64,000 nt of DNA. Origin: Taeniopygia guttata. Taxonomy: Eukaryota > Chordata > Aves > Passeriformes > Estrildidae. Shown here in pieces: positions 13,991-25,905 of the stretch (the first letter of the stretch is position 1; each line of letters begins with the position of its first letter). The translations under genes were made by a program, and so were the position numbers. Where the stretch lies: assembly GCF_048771995.1 (NCBI RefSeq), contig NC_133030.1, positions 57,010,001 through 57,074,000 of the forward strand. Reading direction: 5' to 3'. Under the pieces are notes generated by a model. The model saw only the letters and a list, made by a program, of their open reading frames with translations. It had not been told where the DNA came from and made no database searches.

Positions 13991-16831
13991 GTCTGATAAA
14001 CAGATTCACAGAACCTCACTGACTCACTTGTTGGGCACTTGCCATCACATTCGGGGTCTGAATGAAGCAAATGCTTCATGGGATCCTATTCAAAACTCAG
14101 GTTTGACATTAGCACTTCCAGTCATAATCAAACCAACACAGACACCAAAGAGGTGGGGCTTTGGGCTATAAAGAAAATAATTCCCCAACTAACCCATAAT
14201 ACTCATACCAAATTTATTTTTGTGAGGAGTTCAAGATGTGCCTGTCACCAGTGTAAATAAACATCCCTGAGGGTCTGATGATCTTTCAGAGGGGGCTGCA
14301 CAATAGAGGGAAAATGGAGGGGACTGATCCTTGCCTTCTGGCTCATGGAGGAAGGATGAAAAGCTAAACTCCTTTCTGAGAGAACATTTAAGTCAGACAT
14401 GCCCTATTTAAACGACAGGATGTCTTCACTTTTTGAGCCCTGCTGAAATCCAGATTTGCAAACAGGCTCTGCCTTCACTGCAGGCTGAAGGAAGAGACAT
14501 CTAAACTCCAGTGCCCTCTGAGGGGCTCCAAGCCTGGCTCTGCAGCCAGCCCCCATCTGCCAGCCTTCTCTCCCAGGAAAAGAGAGCAAGGAGCAGGAGA
14601 GCTGTCATTTGCACACACCTTGTGGGAGATAAAGAAAACATGGTACATGGCAAGATTCACAGCTGGGGCTCACCCGGTGCTGCAGAAGTGACAAGAGTGT
14701 GACCATAAAGAGTCATCATTACCCCAAATACTTCTCCCTAATGCTCTCACCACTCCATCCATCCACTGAGCTGGCACATCTGACTTAACCACCAAATAAC
14801 ATAGGCATGGATCTGTAGCATAAGCAATGCAAACCCTTGGCTTTCCTCTGGGGACCTCCTGGGCAGGCAGGGTCTGCAAGCTGGGATGGCTCAGAAAGCA
14901 CTTTGGAGAGGTACTGTGCCTGATTTGGGACTGTTCCCAGATCTGAACACTGGACACAGCAATAGTTACACTATTTCCAAGTCTTCCCATGACTGTGGAG
15001 GAAGCACTGTGACCTGATGGAGCAGGTTGCTGCTCCAAAAGCTGTGCAGGTGTTGGCTCAGGCTGAGACACACACAAGGTAGAGCTGGTCACTTCAGGTG
15101 CCTCTGCCTGTGGTGGAAACCAGAAATTATGACAGCAGTCCTGGTAGCAAAAAACAGAGGGATGAAGAAGGATGAGTGAGGAAGAAGCAAAGAAAATACC
15201 AGAACATCCCAAAATCATGGCAATAACTTTCTTAGTAAGTTGCACTGCAGGGCTTGCTTTGCTGGCCACTGAGTGCTGTGTTCCAGCATCACAAATATGT
15301 TACTCTGCTTTGCTGCAGGAAACAAAATGGCCTAATAGGAGGTGGGAATGGGTGGAAATGGAAATTACAATCAGCAGCAGATTTTCCAAGAGATAAGAAA
15401 TGCCATTAGCAGCTCTTCTCTGTGGCAGACTGCTGGGTCATGGGTGCTGCTCCTCCTCCCTGAGCGTTCAGGAGAGCATTTCCCCCAGCCTCCAGCACTG
15501 CAAATTCACATCTCCACTGGAGAACTGTGCACTTGTGCTTGGGGTCATGTGCAAAGTAGCATTAGTACAGGTCTACATGCTGAAAAGCACTATTTCGAGC
15601 TAAAATAGTGAATAGAGAAATAACAGAAAAATCAGCCTGAAATCTGTGCTTATGGTAGGTTTCAAAATCCTTTTCAGTGCTTTGACTATATAGTATCTGG
15701 CACAAACTGCTGGTTGCTGTAATAAGTCTTTAAATCTACTTTAAGTGCCCTTCCACTTATTTTCTTCCTTGTGTTCAGCATCCAAATTGCTATATGGGGA
15801 TGTATTAAGCAATAAATAGTAGAGTCCAGATACAAAAGCTTAGCTGGGATAAAGCTAAGGCAGTATCCACACATCCAGTCCATGCACAGGCAAAAGCAAG
15901 AGCAGGAAATGTAGGATGCACCTCAGGAACACAGCAAAAGAAAGCAAAATATACCCCATAAACCTCCTGAGATTTAGAGTGAGGAAGTGGAGATGTAAAC
16001 AGCATCTACTTCTTGGTCCTGTTCCAGCATGAGCAGTCATGGGAGGACAGGGCTGGGCAGCAGTTCCCACCCTGGGTAGGAGATGCTGAAATGGGCTTTG
16101 AGGCCCTGCTGGTCCATGGAGGGGCATCCTCCTGCAGAGCCCAGCCTGCTCCTGCTGGATGTGGGCGTGCAGGCACTGACCTCCTGCTCCATCTCGCTCT
16201 CCATCCCTCCATCCATGGGGAGGGAAGTGTTTTGGTGCATGTTCCCCTGACCCTGATGCCTGAAAAGGTCTCTGTGGGAGATAATGGTGAGCAGCCCTGG
16301 AAGAAAGCTGAGTTAAATCTGACTCACAGTGATTGCTTGAAACGTGCTCCCCAGTCACCTGCTGCCTTGTACCGAGTGCCAGATTAATATAATGAACCCC
16401 TGATCCTTCACTTAATAGCTACACTGTGGCTCAAAAGCTGGGGACTCCTACACCATGTAAATTTGCCTGGATTTGATACGCCTACTGGTGACCTCCAGCC
16501 CTTTTAAAAATGCTTTCATTCCTCAGAATAGAATGGATTTATTATTTTTTTTATTTCAGTGAGATAAATGGAACAGGAGTCAGGTCCCTAATGTTATGTT
16601 AAACTGCATTGAATTAGCTGAGGCAGAAAAATCTCAACTCAGGTAAAATGTCAGGTATTTAGGATTTTTAAATGCTTATCTCTAGCTTTCCTTGCATGAG
16701 CTGCTTTGTTTCTTTGTTTGTTTTTTCACAGTAAATAAATTTTTCTCACTTTTTCAGATAATTAACCTTTCTGCTTCAAAGTCAAGGGTGAGGATGTGAG
16801 GACTGATATTCCAGGGGGAAAAGCAAAATTA
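13991..16831. other. No gene recognised
   Basis: A 199-codon frame on the minus strand (15269-14670) is long, but it has no domain, no signal peptide followed by a coherent fold and no flanking conserved exon. I take it as chance. Confidence 0.5.
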
Positions 16832-16912
16832 GAATCATAGAATAACAGAATTCTTTGGGTTGAAAGGGACCTTAAAGTTCATCCTATTCCGCCCCCTTGC
16901 CATGGGTAGGGA
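16832..16912 (-). mobile_element. CR1 LINE 3' tail
   Basis: Read on the plus strand, 'agaatcatagaataacagaa' followed by 'tttgggttgaaagggacctt' and 'cccttgccatgggtagg' is the reverse complement of the CR1 3' end. It is a short truncated insert. Confidence 0.85.
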
Positions 16913-19900
16913 TATCTGATTCGCAGTAATCAGATAAAAATAATGTAGCATGAGGAAAGACTGATAGTGCCAAAATCAGGGAAGAAATTGTGGATAGTCT
17001 GACCTTGATGTGCTTAAAGAGCAGGGAATTAAAAGAAGTAAACTGCAGTATGTGCTGAGACATCAAAGCCAAAAATCAACTTCAAATTACTCATCGCTTT
17101 AGAAAATACACTTTTAATTGAAAACAATCTCCTTAACTAAACTCAAAGACTTGTTTTCACCAAGCCCCTGTTCCATCTGGCCAAGGCTGCATTCAGGAGC
17201 TGGGATGTCTCCCATATGGCCAATACTCCTATGGCATGGTAACCACTTTTTGTCCTTGGTTTCTCCCACAGCCTGGGGATGGGCAGCCAAACAGGGGGCT
17301 TGGCAACGGGCAAACCCTGCTCAGTGGCAGTGACAGAGGTAACTTCCCTCTGTTTTGCTCCTGGACACAAGGTGAATCCAGCTGTAAGAGGAGGTGGGGC
17401 ACTCTTCATGTCCAGCTCTCAGTCTTTGCACTCCAGGAGGGGCTGGGGGCTCACGGGGAGCACACAGGGCTCAGGGGGGCTCTTTCAGTGACTGCTGAAG
17501 GAAGCAGGTGGTGGGTTAGATGAGGGAGAACAGATGGTCTGAGGAGGGTGTTCCTACACCAGGCTGGAGAAATCATCTCTTCCCTGCACCTCCCTCATGC
17601 AAGCTGCACGAAGTATGTGGCAAAACTATTCACATGCACTTTTTTGGTGCATTCCATTTTTTTTTTTTTTCCCTGTGCACAGTATGAGACACTCCTTTAT
17701 TTCACTGTGATGCATTGCCACCACACTTTATAGCACCTGAGTGCCTTCCATATGAGGAGCCAAGGTGAAGTCCCTGGACAGGAATGATAATTTGCTTTTT
17801 GCTCTCTTGTCTCTCCTGTCCCTTTGTGAGTCTGCTGAACAGGCACGTACAGGTGTACTTCAAGTGGGAAGAGAGGGGAGAGGTGGGAGATATCCACTGA
17901 TTTGGCTGTGCTTCAGCAGGGATGTAAGGGCACAAGCTCTGCATTAATACTTCAGATATTCTGATGTCTGAATGCTCAGAGGCAGTGCAAACTCTTTATG
18001 TTCAAACTGCAAAGTCTGCTTGGTGCTATGAAACATGGAACATTCAGAAATATCTCAGGCTGGGCACTCTTAGTAATTGGAAAGTAGAAATTTTGACCTT
18101 ATTGTCCCAGTTTCTCTTTTTTTTAGCTTTCCAAAAGAGGTAATGTCACCAGGTCTCTCAGGGAGATGCAGGTGGGCTCCTCAATGCTGGCAACCGGCTC
18201 AGCTACTGCAAAGAGCAATTGGTCTGAATGAGTCACAAAAATTGAGCTGTTGATGTGAAGACATCCTTAATGCTGCTGATTTACCTGTGCAGTACTAGGT
18301 TTTCCAGTCCTATTTATAGTTTCAAATACATAAACTGTTCCTTGCCAGTCCATGAGAAGTAAGAGGGAAAGAAAAAGATCATCCTCAGATTGCAGTTTCA
18401 TAGCTGGATCCTGGGATGGCTGTTCATTGACTCAGTTAAATAACTTGAAATATTTTCTATCTCTAATTTCAGCTACATTTCAAATGAGGCAGCAGAATTG
18501 TGGGCTGAAAGCTTCTGTAGAAAGTAGATAGAGAATGGCCAGGATGGTGAGATATCAAGTCCATTTGGCTACAACAACTTCTTATTTGTGTTGCTGCAAT
18601 ACTTGGAAGCCCAGCTGTGGTCCAGCACCTCGGTTTGGAGAGTTCTTGTTGGTTCTCCTCCTCTCTTGCTCATTTGCTTTGAGATAACAGGTAATTGCAT
18701 GGGAAATAGAAGCTGGGCAAGAGACCAGGACATGCTTTGGTTCTCAAAGGCTACTCAGAAAAAGTGAGGCATTTCTATGGATAAGTACATGCCAGACATC
18801 CCATCAGGAACATGTTTAATAAGTCAACAGTGATGACCCCCCCTAAAAATTGCCATTTGCCTTAGATAAGACATATCTCTCTGATAACCTCAATATTTGC
18901 CTTATTCAAGATAATTCCCATAACAAGTAAAATGAACTTGGTGCTATTTGTTTAAGCAAAATTATTTATGAAGGGAATGGCTGGTGCTGTAACTTGCAGG
19001 TGTTCTTGGGTAGGTGATGGTCACAGCCATGGCCAGCCTAGGGCAATGAGCAGAGCACCTCAGGGTTCTTCCCATCCACTGTCCCTGGGAAGCTCACCCA
19101 GATGTCTGCCACAGCCCAGCTGGCCATGGTGAGACTGAGCAAAGCTGCTGATACAATTTTAGTCAATGTTCTCAGTGTCCTTTTTCAGTTTTCAGCCAAG
19201 GTCCATCCTGGTTTCCAGGTGCTTTGGTGGCTGTGGTCAGGAGAAGGTGGCAGGCTGGGAAGGGCAGTGGGTGAGGATGTGGCTGGGTCCATTGTCTGAG
19301 GGACATGGAGGTGGACCAGATCTCACACGGATGGGAAGGACAGCATTGTGTCCCCAACCAGGGATGATGTGCTTTTCTTACCTGGTAAAGCAAAATGTTG
19401 AATGTAAGAGATAATTCCATGCAGGCCAAGAAATTGAGAAAATGCTAGAGAAGGGAAATGGAAGAAAAATTCTCCTGAAAGCAAGGCAAGCTTTCACCAT
19501 CAAGAAATTCTTTTTGCAAAAGAAACAGCAGAGATTTTAACTTTTTCACTGTAGTTTATAGGAGTAAATATATATATATGCATGGATGTGTATGTGTGTC
19601 AATGTCAAGTCCCCCAGTCCAAGCCTGGCAAGCTGACCACTCAATTGAACCTGTGAGGAACATTATACAGACCTACAGACCCAGGAATGACAAGGATTTT
19701 ACAATGGGCATATACACACACAGGACCCTGAAGCCTAATAAGGAAACTCTTTACCATTTGTTTAAAGACTACATAATTTATGTTTTTCATCATCTCACAG
19801 GGGAGAGAAGGTTGTTTACTTTGATTTGTTGATGCAGCAATTTTAAACATATGGTAGGGTAATGTGGAGTCTATCTGGAACAAAACACACCTTATTGATC

Positions 19901-22900
19901 ATGGTGTAACCAACCCAAAAGCCACGGCAGGTAAAGAAGGAAATCGTGTAAAGCACAGAGAGTGCACCATTCTCGCTCATATTATACACCAGAACTCTTT
20001 GTGTGATGTTTGTCATCAAAAGCACCTTGCATGACAGAAAAATTAAAAAGTAAGGTTTAAAATGCCAGATCTGAGTTGTGCCTTGAGGATAGAAGGAGGG
20101 AGAGGTACCCACAGAGTCACCCCACACTGCACAGCTCCCAGAAGCTGCGGGTTGAGGTTTGAGCTCTCGGGGGCAGGTAGCTGTGGAACCAGAGGAACAG
20201 TGAGGCAACTCCATGGAAAATCCGCAGTGATAAATTGTTTGCTCTTAATATAAGCAGGTTCATAAACCAATCTGATCCCTGAAGCTTGATAGAGACCAGA
20301 TACCAGCAGGCACATTTTCAGCTGCAGAGCTGGCAGAAAGCATACCTGGGATCCTGACCCAGGTGTAGCGTTACACAGTGTTTCAGACAGGTTGGGTTAC
20401 TCACTGTGTCCTCACAGGTTACCCAGTGCTGTGCTGTACAGTGAGGCTCTCAGAGCTAAAACAAGCTTTGATTTTGTCATCGCAGGCAGAGTGCTCTGAC
20501 TGGGGTCTGTCTGCCGGTGCTTTGGGGGCACAGTCTGCCTGATCAAAAGCATCATCAGGCGTGGGGCTGAGCATGGCCCATCACTGACACCAGCAGCTCA
20601 GAGGTGGGCAAGCTGAACGAGCCCCTGGGATGGGGCTCTCCCTGCAGCTGCCCTGGCCACAAGGTCCCCCTTGGTGGCAGAGCTGACCCCAGTTTGGCCA
20701 TGCTGGAGCCCAGGTGGCCTCATGATTTCCTTCTGTGCAGGCCTCATACCCCATCCTCCCCTCAGTGCCTGCAGCTGACAGCCCCTCCTTTCGCTCCCGT
20801 ATCCTCACATCTCCTCTTGTTTTCATTCCCAGTACACAAGCGCACTGACCGTCCTAAGTGGGGAGAGCAGACCTTCAATTCTTCAAACTTTTTACAAGAA
20901 AAGAGTGCACTTTGCCTAATATGGGCTGCTCCCTGGGCTCTTTGCTTACATCTATAATTTTAAACAGAAGGAGTGGGTTTTGCTGGTGCCTTTTATCCCC
21001 TCCTTGTTCCCCTTTGTTTTACTGTAAGGAAAATGTAGACACATAGTCTTACTTTGTGCAAAGGGTTCACATTCAGGAAAGAGATGAGAAGTCATTCAAT
21101 TTAAGTTTGATAGCACATTTTCATAGACCTGATAATCAAATGGTAGGTGTACACTGAAAAAGCCAGATTCTGCCTTTAGTGCCTGAGCCAGACTGAAGTA
21201 GCTGGACTAACCAGAGATCTAATTCAAACCTCTAACTTTGTTTACACCAACTACTTTTTTTTTTATTATTCTGAATGCTCTTAACATAAATTTTTACTCT
21301 TTTTTTTTTTTTCTTGTTACTTGTCTTTTATGTTTACATCTTAATGCAGCTGGGAATTTATTGACAGTATCTCTTATCAGAACTTTTTGCATGGTGCCAA
21401 ACATCTTCTGAAGCATTTTATAGGGTCAGAAAAAAATAATTCCATCATGCAGGGACTCGTCCTGTAGCTTAACTTTTTATTAGAGGTCATGAAATCAAGA
21501 TATCAAGCCTCAGAGTAGTTAATGGCTAGAGCAGACTAAGAAAATCCTCTCCTTATCTCTTCCTGCCCTTTTCCTTACTGAGATATTTTTTGACAAAATG
21601 AAGTTTTAGCTGAAGTGAAGCATTTTGGCTTTCCTCAGAAAAACCTAGTTTCTCCTATAGAATATAGAAACACTTTTTTCTAGTAAAATTTCCACTTTCT
21701 TATAGCAAAAATGTCTCAGCAGAAATGTTTCGACTAAATTGACTAATAGCAGTGTGCCTCTGTTCCTATCTATTACTAGAATATATTCCAGACAGAACTT
21801 GAAATTAAGTAGAAAACTATTAATACAACTCCCTTCAGCTTCTGAATTCTTATGTTCGCATGATTCCCTCTGAATTTTCTTTGTTCATGCAATAATCCTT
21901 CCTTCCCTGTTCAGTACATGCACTTGGTTTGCCTTTAATGTTCATTTTGCACTGAAGTTGCCAAATATGAATAGCATGAACATCAAATGCTTTTCAGCAT
22001 CTCATCCCTCTGCTCCCTTGGTTTGTCAAGGTACCCAGGCTGTCATTATAAATACAAATATGACCTGCTGTTATGACAAACAGCAGCAGCTAAAGGAGCA
22101 TCAGGCAGTGCAAGGGAGGGGAGGCCACCCCTGTGTTGTCTCTTTTGGACCCTTTGGAGACCTCGAGGTGATGCCCACATGGTGAGCATGGTGACCCAGG
22201 TATCAGCTTGGTACTGGGTGGTGTGACAACCTGCCTCTCTGAGCTCATTAGCTCTGGCCATGCTGAGTTTCAGCCAAAAAATCCCTTCTCATTCCTCCCT
22301 CCCAGCAACTTGCTCCATCCTCTTGGCCATGCTTCTGGAGGGGTACCGGGGTCTGGTGAGGACAATGTCAGAGATCAGAGTTGGTTGTGGGGAAAATATG
22401 GGGTTTTTTCTCCTTCCCTGTGTTATTTTACAGCTGGATCAGTTTCCTAGGCTGCCTCATAGACATGTTGTACAGGCAGGTATGTGTCAGGAGGGATTTT
22501 CCCCGGCGTTGGCCCAGGATGAGGTGTGGAGAAATGCAGGAATGTCAAGAACCAGCCACGCTGTTGAACAAGACCCCTCATCCCCACATCTTGGCCCAGG
22601 TGGCTGGAGCAGCCTCTGGTGAAATGGAACCCAAATGCCTCCAACAGGCTCTTGATTAAGCCATTATGTTTGTGACTAATTTCTTAAATATCTGCTTTCC
22701 TTCTTATGTTCTCTCAAGAGCCTCCCACTGCGCAGTTGACTCACACGTGAGCAGGTGCTGCTGGCAGAGGCAGCAGGTGCTGGTCCCTCCACCCCTGCCC
22801 CCATACCAAGCCCCAGCACTGCTCCTCTGGTATCCCCCATCCCCAGCACTGGGGAGGGATTCTGCCCAGACCTGTCCTGCTGCTGGTGGGGTCAGGGAAA

Positions 22901-24200
22901 TTGCACTGTGATGTAGCTCACGACACCTAAAGATCTAGCTAGCTGGGAAAAAAACCTAATTTTCCTGTTTGCTTTCTCTCTCAATGAGGAAGAAAAGGGT
23001 TTGCAGTGCACAAGGTGGGCTGTGGCATAAGAAATCAAAGAAACTGTCTCATCATTTTTTTTCCATCCAGAAACGATCTCATCATTTCTGTGATACATCC
23101 ACATTTCAGAAATCATCATTTTCAGTGCTCAGTACTGAAAGGCCGGGCCATGGCATTGTGGCTGGGTGATCAGGTCAGGCCTGTGAACAAGTTGGTCAGC
23201 TGCACAGTGGGAATGAGAACTGTGTTTAACTGCAGCTGTTACCCCACTGACAAATGAACCTGCTCTCCTCCTGAGTCAGTTTTCTTAAGGGAATGACAGG
23301 AGGCGCCAACTCACACAATGCTGTAATGAAAAAAATCACTGGAGCACTTGTTCAAAAATTGCAGCTCAAGCATTGCCTGAGAGTAAAGTAATCCAGCAAT
23401 GGTGGGTAGAGCTCACCATGCCTCTAGTCAAGGCATGGACACCAGAGCTGGACCTCACTTTGCATTTATGGGAAGGTCAAGCAGGAAAGAAGCCAAGGTA
23501 AAGAGTTGCATTTCCTTGAGTCAGGCATGGGTGAGAGGATTTACAGTGCTTGGCTGCTACTGAAGGTCTCATCTGTCTTCTGGCAAAACCCTACCGTGAT
23601 GCAAGACATGGTTTGGGGAGCGGTAGGCTGCTTGAGGAGGGAAGGCACCTGTATGTGGAACATCCTTTTTCCATCGAGATTCCCTTGGTGGCCCATAGGT
23701 CACATCCAGGTGCAGCAGCTCCATCCATCCAGAGGAGGCAAAGAAGGATTGTGCAAGCAGGGAAATTGTCCTGCTGAAACAGCTTCAGAATCACTCTGTA
23801 TGGATCTGGGTTTGTTCCACGGGGACCAAAATGGCATAATCCACTTATTTGGGGAGCTACAAATCCCCCTTTGCTCCTGCAAACCATTTGCCAGCCATGC
23901 TCTATTCTCTGCACTGCTAAAGGCCCTGCAGGGTGTCAGAGAGAGCCAAGACAACCACCAGCCAGGCAGCAGCAAGAAATGCCACCACACAGCTCTGCAG
24001 TGAGGAGAGAAAGGGCAGCAGACACCTGTCTCAAAAAACCTCAAAACATTATTAAGCTCTGGTGGCAAGAAAAATATCACTGGGAAAGATGTTCCTGTCT
24101 GCGCTGAGACTGTGCTGAGCCAGCTGGTGGATCTATACAATTGCCAGACCCCTTCCTTCCTCGTCCTGAGCTTGGGAGAGCAGATGCAGCACCACTGAGC
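16913..24200. other. No gene recognised
   Basis: Non-coding DNA with T runs (17,650; 21,240-21,310) and a short TA run near 19,570. At 23,045-23,120 the words 'tctcatcattt' and 'tcatcatttt' recur as a weak local duplication. No gene was found. Confidence 0.55.
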
Positions 24201-24553
24201 TCATTCCTGCTTTTTCTTCCATATTAGGTAGACCCCTAAGTGTCGTGCCCTTCGCAGAGCTCACATCATCTCCAGACAGCAGCAGATGGCACTCGACGGC
24301 TTGTGTGGTGTCCGCACCTCCTTCCACCTCTCTCACCCTCCTGCAGGCTCCGATTCCCTCCCGCAGCATCGTGCCCATCACATCATCTCCTGGCGGTGCT
24401 ACCACCAGAGCACACCCTTTCTCCTGTTTAAAGGGATCCAGGTGCCACCAGTGGCTGTAAGCTCCCCATCAGGGGTTCCACCTGCATTGCACGTCTGGTG
24501 TCCCAGAGAGGGGACAGAGAGATGTCCCTGCCTCTGCCAGTGGCCTCCTGAGG
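24201..24553 (+). other. Possible upstream exon region of the candidate plus-strand gene
   Basis: Two acceptor-like sites ('cttccatattag', 'caccctcctgcag') and a strong donor-like site ('gtggct|gtaagc' near 24457) occur here. One frame through 24360-24545 reads W-R-C-Y...F-L-L-F-K-G...P-V-A and later C-P-C-L-C-Q. This faintly recalls the spacing of leukocyte-receptor-type Ig domains, but the canonical D-x-G-x-Y-x-C is missing. Exon structure cannot be settled by eye. Confidence 0.15.
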
Positions 24554-24686
24554 CTTGTACAAAACCTGGGCCCTTGTACCAAAATTGTGCCCCTTGTACC
24601 AAACTTGGGGCCCTTGTCCAAAACTTGGGGCCCTTGTCACAAATTGGAGGCCTTGCATCAAACTTCAGGCCTTGTATCAAAGGTCG
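24554..24686 (+). repeat. Minisatellite, about 20-bp unit, 7 copies
   Basis: The unit 'cttgtaccaaacttggggcc' recurs at 24554, 24573, 24593, 24613, 24633, 24652 and 24671, with spacing of 19-20 bases and a few substitutions. The central copies are the most alike and the outer ones more worn, a common picture for slippage or unequal exchange. Confidence 0.93.
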
Positions 24687-25063
24687 AAGCACAGATGTCA
24701 GCACCAAGGGAAAAAATCCCGTCCCATTGCAGGGGATGTCAAGGAGCAAAGCATCCCTGGGTCACATTATACAGTTTTATATTTGACAAGGTTTCACTCT
24801 GCTTTGAGAGGAAAGCCCTGGGTGCCCAATCTGGCGTGGAGGGTCTCCATTTGGTGGTGTCAGGGCTGTGGGTGCTCCAGGCCATGGTGAGGGGCTGAGC
24901 TGGCATGGGACAAAGGGCAGGGCTGGCCTGCCCATGGTGTCCTTTGTACCAGGCTGGAGGCTGTGCTGGATGAGAGCCAGAGCACAAATTTGGGCATCCA
25001 AGAGAGTGCTTCCACTCTTTCACCCAGTGCACCTTGCAGGAGCTTCTTGGGCACAGCTCAGGA

Positions 25064-25200
25064 TGGCAGCTGTGGCAGTGGCAATGGCAATGGCAGTGGC
25101 AGTGGCAGTGGCTGTGGCTGTGGCTGTGGCTGTGGCTGTGGCTGTGGCAGTGGCTGTGGCAGTGGCAGTGGCAGTGGCTGTGGCTGTGGCTGTGGCTTTG
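25064..25200 (+). repeat. TGGCNG hexamer array
   Basis: About 22 near-perfect hexamers of the type TGGCAG / TGGCTG run without break. Because six is a multiple of three, several frames on both strands stay open: Gly-Ser/Cys, Ala-Val and Trp-Gln/Leu repeats on the plus strand, His-Ser/Cys and Ala-Thr repeats on the minus strand. The long overlapping frames of 250-264 codons here owe their length to this array. It lies about 125 bases before the acceptor at 25325. Confidence 0.95.
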
Positions 25201-25324
25201 GTGCCTGCCAGCTGCCTGGCTCCCTCTCCTTCCTGCCCCCACTTCCCTGAGGCTCCTATCCCCACTTCTCCTCCTCCTATATCCCTCAGAGCCTCCCTCA
25301 TCCCTTGTGTCCCTTGTCCTGTAG

Positions 25325-25700
25325 GCTATGGTGGCCATAATCTGGTCTGGCTTGTGCACAGCCCTATCCAGTTCACACAGGTGGTTGGGGAAGGGCTGGA
25401 GAAGGAGACATATCTGCACATGGAAGTGTGTGCCAAGAGCCAGGAGTGGCAGAGGATTTGGCTGCTGTGGGACCTGGAGCAGAGTGGCAGCTCCCCACAC
25501 TCTGGGCTACCTCGCAGCAATGGCTGCTCTGGGCTGCTGCTGCAGTCTTGGTCCTGCTGTCAGTTCTGTGCTTTCTCCTCCAAAAAAGGAGCCATGAGCC
25601 AGGTCCATCCAGCAACAATGTGGATGAGACTGAAAAAAATGAAGGAAACAATGCTGTGGTAAAGAAAGTCCTGGAGATGAATCCCAACACACAGAGCTGA
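25325..25700 (+). CDS. Possible terminal exon of an unrecognised single-pass membrane protein
   Basis: A pyrimidine-rich acceptor ('cccttgtcctgtag|gctatg') precedes position 25325. One frame is open from 25341 to a TGA at 25698-25700. It encodes a linker ending W-A-T-S-Q-Q, a hydrophobic segment of about 20 residues at 25521-25580 (W-L-L-W-A-A-A-A-V-L-V-L-L and on), a basic Q-K-R stop-transfer cluster and a polar tail of about 40 residues rich in E, N and K. An AATAAA follows at 25883. The frame entering at the acceptor by phase 2 (G-Y-G-G-H-N-L-V-W) is different and also open to 25662, so a small intron or another acceptor (for example before 25519) would be needed. I do not recognise the family. 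Chance openness is possible. Confidence 0.3.
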
Positions 25701-25882
25701 GCTTGCCGGGACTCATACCTGACGAGGGACTTGGTGTATATTAGAAGTAGTTCATGTTTAAGTAGTCAATATGTAGATAGTGCACTTATCCCCCACCAAT
25801 TGAGGAGTAGTTCCTATGCAGTTAGTGGAGATATGCTCAGTAGGGAGAGTTAGTGTATTTATTCCTTCTTTCCTGTTTTCTC

Positions 25883-25888
25883 AATAAA
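25883..25888 (+). terminator. AATAAA polyadenylation signal
   Basis: AATAAA lies 183 bases after the TGA of the possible membrane-protein exon, followed by a T/G-containing stretch ('ttcttattgtag') about 30 bases on. It fits the 3' end of a plus-strand transcript. AATAAA is frequent by chance in such DNA. Confidence 0.35.
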
Positions 25889-25905
25889 ATACAGTGCTCC
25901 AGAAT

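Noticed and set aside
14670..15269. 199-codon minus-strand frame
   Set aside because: No recognisable domain, no splice-bounded exon, and a similar number of such frames is expected by chance in DNA of this size.
24739..25500. 253-codon minus-strand frame with His-Ser/His-Cys repeats
   Set aside because: Its length comes from the hexamer array being open in several frames; no domain and no start context.
24868..25662. 264-codon plus-strand frame with Ala-Val repeats
   Set aside because: It is made long by the same array. Only its part after the acceptor at 25325 is considered, and that conflicts with the membrane-segment frame.
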